This document shows positions 27,251 through 37,149 of a stretch of DNA of 64,000 nucleotides, piece after piece (the stretch's first letter is position 1; each line of letters starts with the position of its first letter). Under the pieces are notes generated by a model that worked only from the letters and a program-made list of their open reading frames with translations, ran no database searches and was not told the origin of the DNA. A program made the position numbers and the translations under genes. This stretch comes from Bacillus spizizenii TU-B-10 (GTDB taxonomy: Bacteria; Bacillota; Bacilli; Bacillales; Bacillaceae), in contig NC_016047.1 in NCBI RefSeq assembly GCF_000227465.1, positions 2,212,857-2,276,856 of the forward strand, in the 5' to 3' direction.

Positions 27251-27529
27251 TCAGGAGAAGTCAAAATAGTTGCGTTTCAGAATCCTTTCTGTCTCCATGA
27301 GCTGCTGATACGTCAGGCTTTCAGGCAGTTTTTTTGTTTGAATCAAAAGCAGCTGATCCTCAATCTCCTTAATCGTGGCTTCCTCTTGATAGGTCATTCC
27401 GCAGGAAGCACACACCATGGCGGGAGTGTCTGTCAGTTCTATAGCTCTTGTTCCGTCAGGGAGCTCCCAGTACACCGTGTTCCTGCCGGATACCGCTTCA
27501 AGCTCGCCGCACCATTCGCATGCTTTCAT
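27251..27529 (-). CDS. yokU: YokU, YgiT-type zinc-finger protein
   Basis: This 92-residue protein has two CxxC pairs (CEWC at 4-7 and CASC in the middle) forming one zinc site, then a helical C-terminal tail. It is routinely encoded beside kamA, and here its ATG overlaps the kamA stop by four bases. It is the last gene of the yodT-kamA operon. A regulatory or assembly role for lysine aminomutase has been suggested by proximity only. Confidence 0.88.
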   Translation of the reverse strand: MKACEWCGELEAVSGRNTVYWELPDGTRAIELTDTPAMVCASCGMTYQEEATIKEIEDQLLLIQTKKLPESLTYQQLMETERILKRNYFDFS

Positions 27530-28941
27530 GAAGAATCGCCTCCGATTTCAGCCTCTCTCTGTTTTTTCTGCTGTGCCAAAAATTTCTTTTCTTTTAGCTG
27601 GTCTCTTTTCTCACGCCGGTCTTTTAATGTTTCATGCTCGGGATTCGATGTGTAGGCCTCTCTCCTTTTGATTCTGGCTACATTTTCCGGTGTAAATGAT
27701 ACCTCTTTGTCAGCAAAAATAGCACTGAGCCCGATCGGCTCCTTTTTGTCAGCGATTTCAGGGAAAACGGACTCAAAATAGGCGTCGGCCTGGTTAGGGA
27801 TATAATTCTCCGGTTCCGGATATGACGTAATCACACCTTCAAAATTTCTTAAGATGACTTTGTCAGGGCTTTGCGACAGTACATAGTTTGGCTGCAGGGC
27901 GATTTTCCCCCCGCCGCCTGGTGCGTCAACGACAAAGGTAGGAACCGCGTAGCCTGAGGTATGGCCTCGCAGCCCTTCAATAATCTCCAAACCTTTGGAA
28001 ACAGGAGCTCTGAAATGCCCAATGCCCTCTGACAGATCACATTGATAAATATAATACGGACGGACCCTGATTTTTACCAAGTCGTGCATGAGCTTTTTCA
28101 TGATGGGAACGGAATCATTAATACCGGCTAACACGACGGCCTGATTTCCGACCGGCACTCCTGCGTTCACCAGTTTTTCACAGGCCTCAACTGATTCCTC
28201 TGTCATTTCGATGCTAGTGTTGAAATGGGTGTTCAGCCAGACCGGATGATATTTTTTCAAAATCTCGCATAGCTGATCGGTGATGCGCTGCGGAAAGACG
28301 ACCGGCGCCCTTGTTCCGATTCTGATTACTTCCAGATGCGGAATGCTGCGCAGCTCTTTTAAAATGTATTCTAAAATTTGGTCATTGATTAGCAGTCCGT
28401 CACCGCCTGAAATTAAACAATCGCGGATTTCGGGTGTTTCCCGGATATAAGCAATTGCAGCATCAAGCTGTTTTTTAGGGACTCCCATTCCGATTTGTCC
28501 GGAAAAACGCCTTCTTGTGCAGTAGCGGCAGTACATGGAACATTGATTGGTGACAAGAAACAGCACACGGTCGGGATAGCGGTGTGTCAGGCCGGGTACC
28601 GGTGAATCTTCATCCTCATGGAGGGGGTCTTCCAGATCGTATTTTGTTTTGTGCATTTCTTCAGAAAGCGGTACAGACTGCATGCGGACCGGGCATCTCG
28701 GGTTATCGGGATCCATTAAAGAAGCATAGTAAGGTGTAATATTTAAGGGGATCGTTTTGGTTGAGATTCTGACGCCTTCCTCTTCATCCTCGGTCAAATT
28801 GATGACTTTTTTCAAATCATCTAACGTTCTTACCGTATGTGTAAGCTGCCAAAGCCAATCGTTCCATTTCTCTTCCGGAACGTCCTTCCATAACTCTATC
28901 TCCTTCCAATGCCGTTTCGGTTTATACCATTTGCTTTCCAA
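27526..28941 (-). CDS. kamA: KamA (YodO), L-lysine 2,3-aminomutase
   Basis: This 471-residue radical-SAM, PLP-dependent enzyme converts L-lysine to L-beta-lysine. The [4Fe-4S] motif CSMYCRYC is present and followed by RRRF. A glycine-rich SGGDGLL strand binds SAM, and the C-terminal region has the PGGGGK stretch expected near the PLP/Zn sites. The start is TTG at 28941, 7 nt after GGAGG; the longer ATG-type frame has no such site. It is the sixth gene of the seven-gene operon. Confidence 0.95.
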   Translation of the reverse strand: MESKWYKPKRHWKEIELWKDVPEEKWNDWLWQLTHTVRTLDDLKKVINLTEDEEEGVRISTKTIPLNITPYYASLMDPDNPRCPVRMQSVPLSEEMHKTKYDLEDPLHEDEDSPVPGLTHRYPDRVLFLVTNQCSMYCRYCTRRRFSGQIGMGVPKKQLDAAIAYIRETPEIRDCLISGGDGLLINDQILEYILKELRSIPHLEVIRIGTRAPVVFPQRITDQLCEILKKYHPVWLNTHFNTSIEMTEESVEACEKLVNAGVPVGNQAVVLAGINDSVPIMKKLMHDLVKIRVRPYYIYQCDLSEGIGHFRAPVSKGLEIIEGLRGHTSGYAVPTFVVDAPGGGGKIALQPNYVLSQSPDKVILRNFEGVITSYPEPENYIPNQADAYFESVFPEIADKKEPIGLSAIFADKEVSFTPENVARIKRREAYTSNPEHETLKDRREKRDQLKEKKFLAQQKKQREAEIGGDSS

Positions 28942-28970
28942 ATGAATTCCTCCTCGTGCATCATTTTGAC

Positions 28971-29798
28971 TTACAGGTGCTTGCACCAAATATTCATGTT
29001 TTCAAGACCTTCCGCTATATAGCAATTATTGATCAGCCTTCCTCCGTACTGATAACCGGAATGGTACAACACAGCATTCATCCCAAAAGACGCAGCGCGG
29101 GCGAGAGAAAATACATGAAAGATATTCTCTTCAGCCATTTCTTTTTCTAATGCCTCGATTAAAAAGCTTGTCAGCGAATGGCCTCGATATTCCGGAAGCA
29201 CAGCGCAGTCGGTTATTTCTGCATGCCCGAGCTCTGGGTTGATTTCTGCGCTTGCTGCGCTGATCAGGCGGTCATGGTCAAGCATGACATAATACATCGT
29301 ATTTGTATTCATCGTCTTTTCAATATAAGCAGGGTCAAATACCGGGGTCGGGTACGTGCGAAATACTTTTTTATACAGCATCGATAGCTGGTACATGTCG
29401 TTTGTTTCCGCTTTTCTCATCGTAAAGGCGGGTGTATTATCACTGCGGAGGCGAGGTGCTATGCGATATAAAGCTTCGATCATTTCCTGTTCCTCTATAT
29501 AAGAATGTGTTCGTCTCCGGTTTTCTGTGAGGTAACGGACCATGACACAAGCCGGGTGGCCGAGATAATAGCCCTTAAGAAAACCCTCCGGCACAAACAA
29601 TTGTTGGGCAAGCACGGCCTCATCATGCTGTTTCGTATAGACGATGATTTTTTCCGCATCCTCTTCTCTTGCCGCTGCCACGATATCAGGCAGAGCCTTC
29701 TCAATGGCTCCGTCATAACGAACCACTCTGATTCGTTTATTAAAGCCGTCATGGTCCAGAACTGCTGTAACACCGTTACTCTTTATGGACTTGAGCAT
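28971..29798 (-). CDS. yodP: YodP (AblB), beta-lysine N6-acetyltransferase
   Basis: This 275-residue protein has a C-terminal GNAT domain (about 150-270) with the acetyl-CoA loop region [17 protein letters not shown]. Next to KamA, such proteins form N-epsilon-acetyl-beta-lysine, a compatible solute in archaea and some bacteria. I chose the ATG at 29798, 6 nt after GGAGG, so the gene overlaps the end of yodQ by 23 bases. An ATG at 29804 is also possible. Confidence 0.85.
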   Translation of the reverse strand: MLKSIKSNGVTAVLDHDGFNKRIRVVRYDGAIEKALPDIVAAAREEDAEKIIVYTKQHDEAVLAQQLFVPEGFLKGYYLGHPACVMVRYLTENRRRTHSYIEEQEMIEALYRIAPRLRSDNTPAFTMRKAETNDMYQLSMLYKKVFRTYPTPVFDPAYIEKTMNTNTMYYVMLDHDRLISAASAEINPELGHAEITDCAVLPEYRGHSLTSFLIEALEKEMAEENIFHVFSLARAASFGMNAVLYHSGYQYGGRLINNCYIAEGLENMNIWCKHL

Positions 29799-31080
29799 CC
29801 GCATCCTCCTCGTCTGTATGAAGCCCGCACCAATCCATAACAAAAAGTGCAATAATTTTAGCAGATTCTATCATGGCTTCAACCTCAATGTATTCATTTG
29901 CCTGATGAGCCGTTTTTGTTTCCCCAGGACCGAAGACAATCACTGGCGTATCTCCTGCATGGTATAAAAGCCCTCCGTCCGTTCCCCATGGCGAAGCTTC
30001 GATGATTGGCTCTGTCTGTTTCGTTTTTTCATAGGCTGATTGCAGCACTGAAATTAAAGGGTGATCATCAGGTAAATCATTCGGCAGCCATTGAGCGCCG
30101 AACCATTCTACTGTTACAGGATGGCGTTTAAACCATTCGTCACGGTATTCTAAATCCTTCAGCCAGTTTTCCAATTCAAGTTTTACTGCTTCTGGTTTTT
30201 CATGGGGAGCAATTCCGCATCTCCCTTCTATGACGACACGGTCTGCAACTGACGAAGGCCATGCTCCCCCTGAGATGGTGCCGATATTCACTGGTACCGG
30301 TATTGGGACATTGTCATACAGCGGATCCGAAATTCTGGCATTGCGCACTTTCTCCAGCTCTTGTATCGCTGTGATCACGTGCACGCTTTTTTCAATTGCG
30401 CTTACTCCCTCATAGCGTGTGCCTCCATGTGCCGCTAGCCCCTTCACTGTGATTCGAAACCACATCGAGCCCTGCTGCTTTATAAAAAGTTTCATATTCG
30501 TCGGTTCCGGAATCAGCGCACCGTCAGCACGATACCCTCTCATGATGGCAGACAGTGTTCCCGCGCCGCCGCACTCTTCATCTACAACACTTTGAAACAA
30601 TACATCTCCCTTTAATTTAACATCGCAGGCGTGCAGGGCTTCTAAAGCAAAAAGAAGGGCTGTATTGCCTCCCTTCATATCCGTTGAGCCGCGGCCGTAT
30701 ATTTTACCGTTTTCTTCTACAGCTTGAAACGGTTCATACTTCCAATCCTTTACGCTTCCTTCAGGCACAACATCGATATGACCGTTTAAAATCAGCGACC
30801 TGCCCCCGCCCGCTCCCGTTTTTTTTGCAACGATGTTCGGGCTCTCATGAAAATCGGAGCGGTCTGATTTAAAGTAGGGATGCTGTTTTAATTGCTTTAG
30901 GCTTGGCTCCCACACGTCAATGTCCATATGAAATTGCCGCAGCTTTTCAAGCACAACAGCTTGGGCGTTAAATTCTGCGCCCAAAGTGCTTTTTTCTCCA
31001 ACCAGTCTTTTGAGAAGACGAATGGCTTTGGCCGAATGCTGATCAAGCCACCCGATTACTTTTCTCTCAATGTCTTGCAT
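29776..31080 (-). CDS. yodQ: YodQ, M20-family amidohydrolase (ArgE/DapE-like)
   Basis: This 434-residue di-zinc deacylase has GHIDVV (first His and Asp), GSTDMKGG (bridging Asp) and DEECGG (catalytic Glu and ligand), with the usual lid domain in the middle. The family removes acyl groups from amino-acid amides. In this operon it could deacetylate an acetylated lysine derivative. The ATG at 31080 fits GGGGG spacing better than the one at 31086. Confidence 0.88.
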   Translation of the reverse strand: MQDIERKVIGWLDQHSAKAIRLLKRLVGEKSTLGAEFNAQAVVLEKLRQFHMDIDVWEPSLKQLKQHPYFKSDRSDFHESPNIVAKKTGAGGGRSLILNGHIDVVPEGSVKDWKYEPFQAVEENGKIYGRGSTDMKGGNTALLFALEALHACDVKLKGDVLFQSVVDEECGGAGTLSAIMRGYRADGALIPEPTNMKLFIKQQGSMWFRITVKGLAAHGGTRYEGVSAIEKSVHVITAIQELEKVRNARISDPLYDNVPIPVPVNIGTISGGAWPSSVADRVVIEGRCGIAPHEKPEAVKLELENWLKDLEYRDEWFKRHPVTVEWFGAQWLPNDLPDDHPLISVLQSAYEKTKQTEPIIEASPWGTDGGLLYHAGDTPVIVFGPGETKTAHQANEYIEVEAMIESAKIIALFVMDWCGLHTDEEDADAQVHKE

Positions 31081-31094
31081 CCTCATTCCCCCTT

Positions 31095-31748
31095 TTAAGA
31101 AAAAGGCATATCTATTTTGATTTCAGCTTCAGTCAGCCTCGTCACCTCGTCGATAGTCGAGCCATTCATCAGCTCTTTTAAAATAAAATGACGTCCATTG
31201 ACCTCAAGAACGGCTTTTTCAGTAATGATCATATCTACACAGCCTGCTGCGGTTAATGGAAGCGTGCATGTTTCCGTTAATTTAGGCCTTCCCTTTTGAT
31301 CTGTATGACTCATGACGACAACCACTTTTTTCGCTTTTTGGGCCAGTTCCATCGCACCGCCCATGCCCGGCACCTTTTTTCCCGGGACAAGCCAATTTGC
31401 CAAATCGCCTGACTGACTCACCTGTAGGGCGCCTAAAATCGTAATGTCAATTTTGCCTCTTCTGATCATCGCAAAAGACATCGTTGTATCAAAATAAGAC
31501 GCCCCTTTTACAGCGCGGACAGGATACCCCGCGGCGTTGCACAAATGTTCATCCTCTTCACCCTTTTCAGGGCTTTCACCAATGCCGAGCACACCGTTTT
31601 CCGCCTGCAGCATGACCTGCATGTCAGGCGGCAAAAAGTTCGGCACCAAGGATGGGATGCCGATACCGAGATTCACAATCATGCCCGGCTTGATTTCAGA
31701 GGCGGCCCGTTTTGCGATCTGTTCTCTCTCTGCTACTCCCAAGCCCAT
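31095..31748 (-). CDS. yodR: YodR, acyl-CoA transferase subunit B
   Basis: This 217-residue family I CoA-transferase beta subunit has the NLGIGIP motif near the N-terminus and the catalytic-Glu segment [10 protein letters not shown]. It pairs with YodS to move CoA between acids. The start is ATG at 31748, 10 nt after AAGGAG that lies inside the end of yodS; a GTG two codons earlier is less well placed. The acid substrate is unknown. Confidence 0.88.
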   Translation of the reverse strand: MGLGVAEREQIAKRAASEIKPGMIVNLGIGIPSLVPNFLPPDMQVMLQAENGVLGIGESPEKGEEDEHLCNAAGYPVRAVKGASYFDTTMSFAMIRRGKIDITILGALQVSQSGDLANWLVPGKKVPGMGGAMELAQKAKKVVVVMSHTDQKGRPKLTETCTLPLTAAGCVDMIITEKAVLEVNGRHFILKELMNGSTIDEVTRLTEAEIKIDMPFS

Positions 31749-32422
31749 TTCCACTTCACTCCTTCGCTACTCACAACCCCCTCGACAAAAACCCCCGGTG
31801 TGACAATCATTTCTTCAGAAATCTCTCCCATCGGGACGATCCGCTCAGCTTCGGCAAAGGTTCTCCTGGCAGCCATTGCCATAAGCGGATTCATATTGCG
31901 CGCTGTTTTGTCATACGTTAAATTGCCGAATTCATCGGCAATGTGCGCATTGATGAAAGCAAAATCAGCCGTCAGCGCCTCTTCAACCAAATATCGCTTT
32001 CCAGCCACAGACACGATGTCCTTTTCCTCACAAACCATTTGATTATCAATACCGACGTCGGTTAAAATGCCGCCGAGTCCCGATCCGCCGGCGCGAATCC
32101 GTTCCGCAAGCGTTCCCTGCGGTGAAAATTGAACCTCTAACGTCCCGTCTGTCATCTGTTTTCCGGCTACAGGATTGGAACCGATATGCGATGCGATCAG
32201 AGTTTTGACTCGTTGATTGACAATAAGCGGGCCGACCCCTATTTCCGGGAACCCGGCATCATTGCAAATGACGGTTAAATCCGTTACACCGCTGTCCAAT
32301 ATAGCTTCAATCAATGAAGGAGGCGAGCCGACTCCCCCAAAACCGCCAAACATCAGGACCGATCCGTCCTGAACATCTGCAATTGCTGTTTCGATGCTGA
32401 TTGTTTTTTGAAATGGCGCCAT
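31733..32422 (-). CDS. yodS: YodS, acyl-CoA transferase subunit A
   Basis: This 229-residue family I CoA-transferase alpha subunit has the GGFGGVGSP glycine-rich loop. Its end overlaps yodR by 16 bases, so the subunits should be made in equal amounts. It starts 6 bases after the yodT stop with AAGGAT as ribosome site. With YodR it resembles beta-ketoacid and acetoacetate CoA transferases. Confidence 0.88.
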   Translation of the reverse strand: MAPFQKTISIETAIADVQDGSVLMFGGFGGVGSPPSLIEAILDSGVTDLTVICNDAGFPEIGVGPLIVNQRVKTLIASHIGSNPVAGKQMTDGTLEVQFSPQGTLAERIRAGGSGLGGILTDVGIDNQMVCEEKDIVSVAGKRYLVEEALTADFAFINAHIADEFGNLTYDKTARNMNPLMAMAARRTFAEAERIVPMGEISEEMIVTPGVFVEGVVSSEGVKWKWAWE

Positions 32423-32428
32423 TTGATT

Positions 32429-33763
32429 TCAATCCTTTTTCAGTATTTTTTCGACCGCTCCAACTGTTTCTGAAAAAATAGATATCAGCTCTTCAACTTC
32501 ACCGTCTGAAATGGTAAAAGGAGGAGCAATAATGATAGCATCTCCTTCCCCGCTGTCTATTCCCGCTTTGGCAGGATAGACAATCAGCCCGCGTTTTTTC
32601 GCCTCGCCTACAATACGCTGGGTAACCGCCTGCTCTTGAGGAAAAACGTTCTTCGTATTCTTGTCTGCTACAAATTCAACCCCTAATAGCAGTCCTTTTC
32701 CGCGCACATCACCAATGATCTCGCTTTGAGACGCTGCCTCAACAAGCTTCTTTTTCAGTACAGCGCCCTTTTTCTCTGATTGCTTGATCAAGCCGTGCTT
32801 TAACACATACCGCAAAACTTCAAGAGCGGCTTTGGCTGAATAGGGATGTGCACTATATGTGTGGCCGCTCATAATCACACCGGAGCCTTGTTTTATCGTT
32901 TCAATAATCGAATCAGATACAACGGCAGCGGCAATAGGTGCATACCCGGCACCGAGACCCTTTCCCAGTACAGCAATATCAGGAACGGTGTGCCAATGCT
33001 CTGTCGCGAGCATCCTTCCCGTTCTTCCAAGCCCTGTCATCACTTCATCTGCAATAAAGAGCACTTCGTGTGTGCGGCATACCTCACTTAATCTCTCATA
33101 ATATCCCGGAGGCGGAGTAATCGCTGCTCCTGCGGCACCAATAATAGGCTCAGCCACAAAGCCGGCGATAAATTGGCTTCCGATTCTTTTGATCGCAGTT
33201 TCCAGTTCATCAGCGGCAGTCTGAACAAAGTTTTCTTCCGTCCCATGATTCCGCCGATAAACATGAGGAGCTGAAATAGCGGGATATCGCTCAATCAGAT
33301 GGGTGAATCGGTATCTCCTTTCATAGAAACCAGATAATGAAAGCGCTCCCAAAGTTATTCCGTGGTAACTGCTCCACCGAGACAAAAAGATGGATTTTTG
33401 TGTTTGCTTTTTTTCCTGCCAGTACTGAATGGCGATTTTCATAGCTGTTTCTATCGCTTCTGATCCGCTGTTGACAAAAAAAGACCAATTCACATTTCCC
33501 GGAAGCTCCTGCGCCAAGAGAGCGGCTAATTGCTCGGCAGGCTCGCTCGTAAACTGTGAGCGGTAAGCAAAAGACACTTGATCAAGCTGGTCTTTCAGCT
33601 TCTCAGTCACATCACGAACCCCGTGTCCGATATTGCATGTCACTGCACCTGATGAGCCGTCAAGATATCTTTTTCCGGTCTGATCATAAACATATGAACC
33701 CTTTGCATAGCTAACCACCGGATAGGCCGAACTAAGCTCCGGCTTAATCAAATAACTGCTCAT
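32429..33763 (-). CDS. yodT: YodT, class III PLP aminotransferase
   Basis: This 444-residue omega-aminotransferase-type enzyme has the GSEAIETAMK motif, FIADEVMTGLGRTG, and the PLP lysine in VLGKGLGAGY. Such enzymes act on omega-amino acids, diamines or beta-amino acids. It is first in the operon leading to kamA, 29 bp from the sigma-E -10 box, so it should be made in the mother cell. Beta-lysine or a product of it is a reasonable substrate guess. Confidence 0.9.
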   Translation of the reverse strand: MSSYLIKPELSSAYPVVSYAKGSYVYDQTGKRYLDGSSGAVTCNIGHGVRDVTEKLKDQLDQVSFAYRSQFTSEPAEQLAALLAQELPGNVNWSFFVNSGSEAIETAMKIAIQYWQEKKQTQKSIFLSRWSSYHGITLGALSLSGFYERRYRFTHLIERYPAISAPHVYRRNHGTEENFVQTAADELETAIKRIGSQFIAGFVAEPIIGAAGAAITPPPGYYERLSEVCRTHEVLFIADEVMTGLGRTGRMLATEHWHTVPDIAVLGKGLGAGYAPIAAAVVSDSIIETIKQGSGVIMSGHTYSAHPYSAKAALEVLRYVLKHGLIKQSEKKGAVLKKKLVEAASQSEIIGDVRGKGLLLGVEFVADKNTKNVFPQEQAVTQRIVGEAKKRGLIVYPAKAGIDSGEGDAIIIAPPFTISDGEVEELISIFSETVGAVEKILKKD

Positions 33764-33791
33764 GCTCCCACCTCAAAAACCCTTTTGATAT

Positions 33792-33821
33792 ATTGTATGA
33801 GTGTCCAAATTGGGGCATGAC
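33792..33821 (-). promoter_or_regulatory. Sigma-E promoter of the yodT-kamA operon
   Basis: On the minus strand GTCATGC (33821-33815) is followed after about 15 bp by CATACAAT (33799-33792), which matches the sigma-E -10 consensus. The position just upstream of yodT agrees with mother-cell expression. Confidence 0.7.
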
Positions 33822-33845
33822 GTTCCCCGCAAAAACTTTTTCACA

Positions 33846-33878
33846 CAAAAAGAGCCTTCCTGACCGGAAAGGCTCCTT
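33846..33878 (-). terminator. Terminator downstream of the small YjcZ-like gene
   Basis: Stem GAGCCTTTCC/GGAAGGCTC, loop GGTCA, then TTTTT on the minus strand. Confidence 0.8.
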
Positions 33879-33891
33879 TGAATTTCAACAT

Positions 33892-34005
33892 TTAGCAAAT
33901 GAAAGCGGCTCCGACAATAATTAATAAAATGAACAAGACAACAATCAATACAAACGTATTGGTCCCGCAACCAAATCCGTAACCGTATCCAGAGTATCCA
34001 TACAT
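33892..34005 (-). CDS. Small YjcZ-family membrane protein, 37 residues
   Basis: The ATG at 34005 has AAAGGATG 8 nt upstream; the product begins [14 protein letters not shown] and ends in one transmembrane helix rich in Val, Leu and Ile. This Tyr/Gly head with a single span is the hallmark of the YjcZ family of small sporulation proteins. It lies between the sigma-E operon and cgeE. The exact gene name was not recalled with certainty. Confidence 0.75.
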   Translation of the reverse strand: MYGYSGYGYGFGCGTNTFVLIVVLFILLIIVGAAFIC

Positions 34006-34084
34006 GTTGTTTTCATCCTTTCTTATCACGATATACGGCATTTTATGCGGGCCAAGTCCCAAATGGTTTGTGCAAACGCCTATT

Positions 34085-34864
34085 TCATGTAAGGAAATAA
34101 TGAAAAACAGTATGCACCCGCTCATATTTTTTAAATGTCAGCTTTTCGTAAAAATGGGTTGCGCCGTCAGTGCTTGTAGCCACTAAATAGGCTGCTTCCA
34201 TTCCTAATGATTTGGCGATGGACAGCATTTCTTTTACTAAGATACTGCCATAGCCCCTCCTTTGAAACTGATCCAAAATTGCCACTTCTTCAATTTTAGC
34301 CGTTTTCTCTTGCGAATGAATGAACAGCTCGCCGCACCCAATAGGAATCTTCTGTGCCTGGTCGCTGTAACAAACAACAAGGATGATCGTACCCGATTCG
34401 TAAAAATGATATTTTCTTTTTAATTTTTGTTCAGCGATCGCTTCTCCAATATAAATGGAATCATAAATCTTCATGATAGAAGAGCCATCGCTAAGGCTTT
34501 TTGCCGTTCCCCATGCCGTTAACGGATGTCCCATCTGCCCCTTCCAGTCACTAAGCTTCATGTCATATAACAGCTCATCCTCGACGACAAACCCGCTTTT
34601 GACAAGTGATTGCTTCAAACCGAGCGGAAAAACATGCTGCGGCGACGCTTTTAAATGGAGATAATTCGCTTCAAGCAGCTTTGGTACGGAGGGCAAAAAG
34701 TCCAGTAACCGTTCCAACGGAAACGTATCATGGAGCTGAACAAAGTTATGAGAAAAAATTTGCGGAAGCTTCGGATCTCTGTAAACACTGTAATGATCAA
34801 ACGATGCCGATTCAGACGTTAACAATATATATTGATGTTCCGTTTTTGAATAATGTCCTGTCAT
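34085..34864 (-). CDS. cgeE: CgeE, GNAT-type spore maturation protein
   Basis: The ATG at 34864 follows AAGGAG by 6 nt and gives 259 residues, the known length; the open frame extends to 34906 without a ribosome site. The C-terminal part (about 130-255) is a GNAT domain with the acetyl-CoA loop [10 protein letters not shown]. CgeE is part of the sigma-K/GerE-controlled cge cluster needed for the outermost glycosylated spore layer. It probably acylates an amino-sugar precursor. Confidence 0.88.
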   Translation of the reverse strand: MTGHYSKTEHQYILLTSESASFDHYSVYRDPKLPQIFSHNFVQLHDTFPLERLLDFLPSVPKLLEANYLHLKASPQHVFPLGLKQSLVKSGFVVEDELLYDMKLSDWKGQMGHPLTAWGTAKSLSDGSSIMKIYDSIYIGEAIAEQKLKRKYHFYESGTIILVVCYSDQAQKIPIGCGELFIHSQEKTAKIEEVAILDQFQRRGYGSILVKEMLSIAKSLGMEAAYLVATSTDGATHFYEKLTFKKYERVHTVFHYFLT

Positions 34865-34892
34865 GTACGTCTCCTTTTTATGACCTATACCT

Positions 34893-36173
34893 TTATTCAG
34901 TTGCAATATTCAATTTCTTTATAATCTCATCGTACACCGGATAAAACGGCTTTCCAATTGGAAATTGCTGAATATTTCGGAAAGAAGCGGATATTGGCTT
35001 CTGATGTAAAAAGAACTTCCTTGTTACTTGTTCACTAATCGGATGAAAGACGCCGTTTAGAAACAAAAACGGCTCGCGATCTATAAAAAACAGCCTTCGC
35101 CCAGGCGGATTTTCGATCCATCCAGATCGTTCCCGCGTAATCGGCAGCCCTTCCGGCAGCGCCTTCAGTTCTTCTTTTTCAATTGTCAGGATGTCTTTTC
35201 TTTTAAATTGATAAAATTGAAAAGCATACTGATCCACAATCAGTCTTTTTTTTCCGGCTTCGATATAAAATATTGCAGGATGGTCAGCTTCCTTTACTAA
35301 AATGTAATTCGGAATGTTTAAAATTTTTTCAATCCTATATTGGAATAAATACGGGTCTGGAACAGCCACAGTCCGATTTAGATACAAAGAACTCCACCTT
35401 TCCCCGACAGGATGTCTTACACCCTGATCAAGAAAATACACATTTTGATCTGATCCTTTTACAAAAGAGCCGTCAATCAAATCGGCGGGCAGAAACCGAT
35501 ATGCATTTTGAAATGAATCGGGGGTTTTATAGGTTGTATCTAATACTTCATTTATCGGCAGAAATGGGGCAAAGTTGTTGATCCTTGCCCAAAAAATTGA
35601 GTCACCATGATTCCAATGCTGCATATCATCATCCCAATAGCTTCCATATTTATGTTGAATACGATCAAGTAACGAACGGCGATGCATAACTGAGCAATGA
35701 TCGACTTGAAAAGCGGCCTGATCTAGCACTGCATTGGCATTTCTATAGAAATGCGAGATTTCCTCTCCCCGTTCGTTTACATGTACAACTTTTTGTTTTG
35801 AATAGACAGCCTGTGCTTCAGGCTTATCTAAAAACGTCTGCACCATACGGCTCAGCCGCTCAGGATGATAAACAGTGTCATCGGTGAGATAGGAAATGTA
35901 ATCGCCGTCAGCAAATGGGAGCGCTGCGTTAATTAATGTGGCATAACGGGTTGTTTTTAATCGTTCTGCAGGATGTATGAAACTATTTTCATAACGAATG
36001 CGTTGGTCATGAAGGTACTTGTGAATCACCGCAGTTGTTTCTTCATTAGAATGATCATCCATGATAAAAAGCTCCCAGAGATCATGCGTTTGCTTCATGA
36101 CACTTTCAATCGCTTTTTGCAGATAATCAGGTTTGTTGTAACTTGTTAAAATAATAGACACTTTCTCTCCCAT
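34893..36173 (-). CDS. cgeD: CgeD, family 2 glycosyltransferase of the spore surface
   Basis: This 426-residue protein has an N-terminal GT-A domain (about 1-220) with VSIILTSYNKPDYL, the MDDHS nucleotide site and the acidic TDDTVYHP motif that binds the metal. The C-terminal 200 residues have repeated short beta segments with IDREPFLFLNG-like hairpins and no familiar domain. CgeD is required for spore-crust polysaccharide. The start has a GGGGGG run upstream. Confidence 0.88.
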   Translation of the reverse strand: MGEKVSIILTSYNKPDYLQKAIESVMKQTHDLWELFIMDDHSNEETTAVIHKYLHDQRIRYENSFIHPAERLKTTRYATLINAALPFADGDYISYLTDDTVYHPERLSRMVQTFLDKPEAQAVYSKQKVVHVNERGEEISHFYRNANAVLDQAAFQVDHCSVMHRRSLLDRIQHKYGSYWDDDMQHWNHGDSIFWARINNFAPFLPINEVLDTTYKTPDSFQNAYRFLPADLIDGSFVKGSDQNVYFLDQGVRHPVGERWSSLYLNRTVAVPDPYLFQYRIEKILNIPNYILVKEADHPAIFYIEAGKKRLIVDQYAFQFYQFKRKDILTIEKEELKALPEGLPITRERSGWIENPPGRRLFFIDREPFLFLNGVFHPISEQVTRKFFLHQKPISASFRNIQQFPIGKPFYPVYDEIIKKLNIATE

Positions 36174-36199
36174 CTATACAACCCCCCTATCGTCAAACA

Positions 36200-36228
36200 T
36201 AAAAACGGCTCCGCAGCAAGCAGAGCCT
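36200..36228 (-). terminator. Hairpin between cgeC and cgeD
   Basis: Minus-strand GGCTCTGC/GCGGAGCC stem followed by TTTTT. Since cgeC-cgeD-cgeE are regarded as an operon, it probably attenuates rather than fully stops transcription. Confidence 0.6.
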
Positions 36229-36238
36229 CTGTCTTCAT

Positions 36239-36544
36239 TTAAAAAGCACCCCAGCTTACAATACTTGAGAGTGCGACATTCGATCTCGTGTGATTTAACG
36301 GGTTTTGAAAAATAACCAAATCAGTCAGAACCTCTTTTACGATGACGTTTTGAAGCGTATCTCCATTCGACAGATGAACTGTTGAAACAGGTACGCCAAG
36401 CTCTTTTGCAAATACAAGCTGCCGTCTGAGATCAGATGGATTTCCTTCAGAAGATGATTGACGTATGAGCAGAATCAGCAAAAGCAGAATAAAATGCAGT
36501 TCATCTTGATTTTCTTCTGGATTCACGTGTTTCTCTAAATCCAA
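36239..36544 (-). CDS. cgeC: CgeC, spore maturation protein
   Basis: A TTG start at 36544, 6 nt after GGGAGAGG, gives 101 residues, the size known for CgeC; the longer frame has no ribosome site. The N-terminal part is acidic, followed by a hydrophobic LLLLILLI stretch and a beta-rich C-terminal half that shares a VHLSNGDTLQNVIV pattern with CgeA-type proteins. It is the first gene of cgeCDE and diverges from cgeA. Confidence 0.85.
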   Translation of the reverse strand: MDLEKHVNPEENQDELHFILLLLILLIRQSSSEGNPSDLRRQLVFAKELGVPVSTVHLSNGDTLQNVIVKEVLTDLVIFQNPLNHTRSNVALSSIVSWGAF

Positions 36545-36607
36545 ACAATCCCTCTCCCTTATCCTTATACTCTGTTTCACAATATGAACTGACTTTGATT
36601 TGTGGTA

Positions 36608-36616
36608 TAGGCTATG
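36608..36616 (-). promoter_or_regulatory. Sigma-K -10 element for cgeC
   Basis: Minus-strand CATAGCCTA fits CATANNNTA exactly, 64 bp upstream of the cgeC start. No good AC -35 is present, in line with dependence on the activator GerE. Confidence 0.5.
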
Positions 36617-36750
36617 TCCACTCTTTTAAAAAATCAGCATTTTCCTTAAATGTATGAAAAATAGATCAGGTACGGCGTTCGACTCATACCGATTGGCAAT
36701 CAGAAGAATATGATTAACGTGAGTTCACTATTGGATAGGAGGTGTGTGTA

Positions 36751-37143
36751 ATGAGCTCTGAAAAAGCACAGTTAAAAAAGGATTTGATTAAAACCCTTTT
36801 AAGTCCTTTATTCCCAACTGCAACAGAAGGAGGAGATAACGTGGAGAATCATCTTAAAGACTTGCTTGAAGCTGCGATCGATCAAAAAGTAGATGAAAGT
36901 GAAATGATTACAGCTGAATCTACTTCCCTTCCGGCAAGATGGATTTTTGCCAGAGTTACGCCAGGCACGACAATCAGCATTGTGACTGATTCTGGTGATA
37001 TGATCGGGCCGGTTGTGTTCGTTGCTTTCGATCAAGTTCATGGTATCGTATTTGTAACACAGGAAAGTTCCGTCACTCCGGCAGGTCAAGCTACAACATT
37101 AATTGATGTAGACAAAGTAGAAAGCGTTACGTTCTTTTCATAA
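36751..37143 (+). CDS. cgeA: CgeA, outermost-layer (crust) spore protein
   Basis: The ATG at 36751 lies 6 nt after AGGAGGTG and gives 130 residues; a GTG three codons upstream abuts the ribosome site and is unlikely. The N-terminal half is charged and helical and the C-terminal half is beta-rich ([16 protein letters not shown]). CgeA localises to the spore crust and is thought to be a glycosylated carrier. It is expressed late from a sigma-K/GerE promoter. Confidence 0.9.
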   Translation: MSSEKAQLKKDLIKTLLSPLFPTATEGGDNVENHLKDLLEAAIDQKVDESEMITAESTSLPARWIFARVTPGTTISIVTDSGDMIGPVVFVAFDQVHGIVFVTQESSVTPAGQATTLIDVDKVESVTFFS

Positions 37144-37149
37144 CATCTG

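Noticed and set aside
27526..27655. Plus-strand frames opposite kamA and yokU
   Set aside because: They are shadows of the overlapping kamA/yokU genes and have no start signals.
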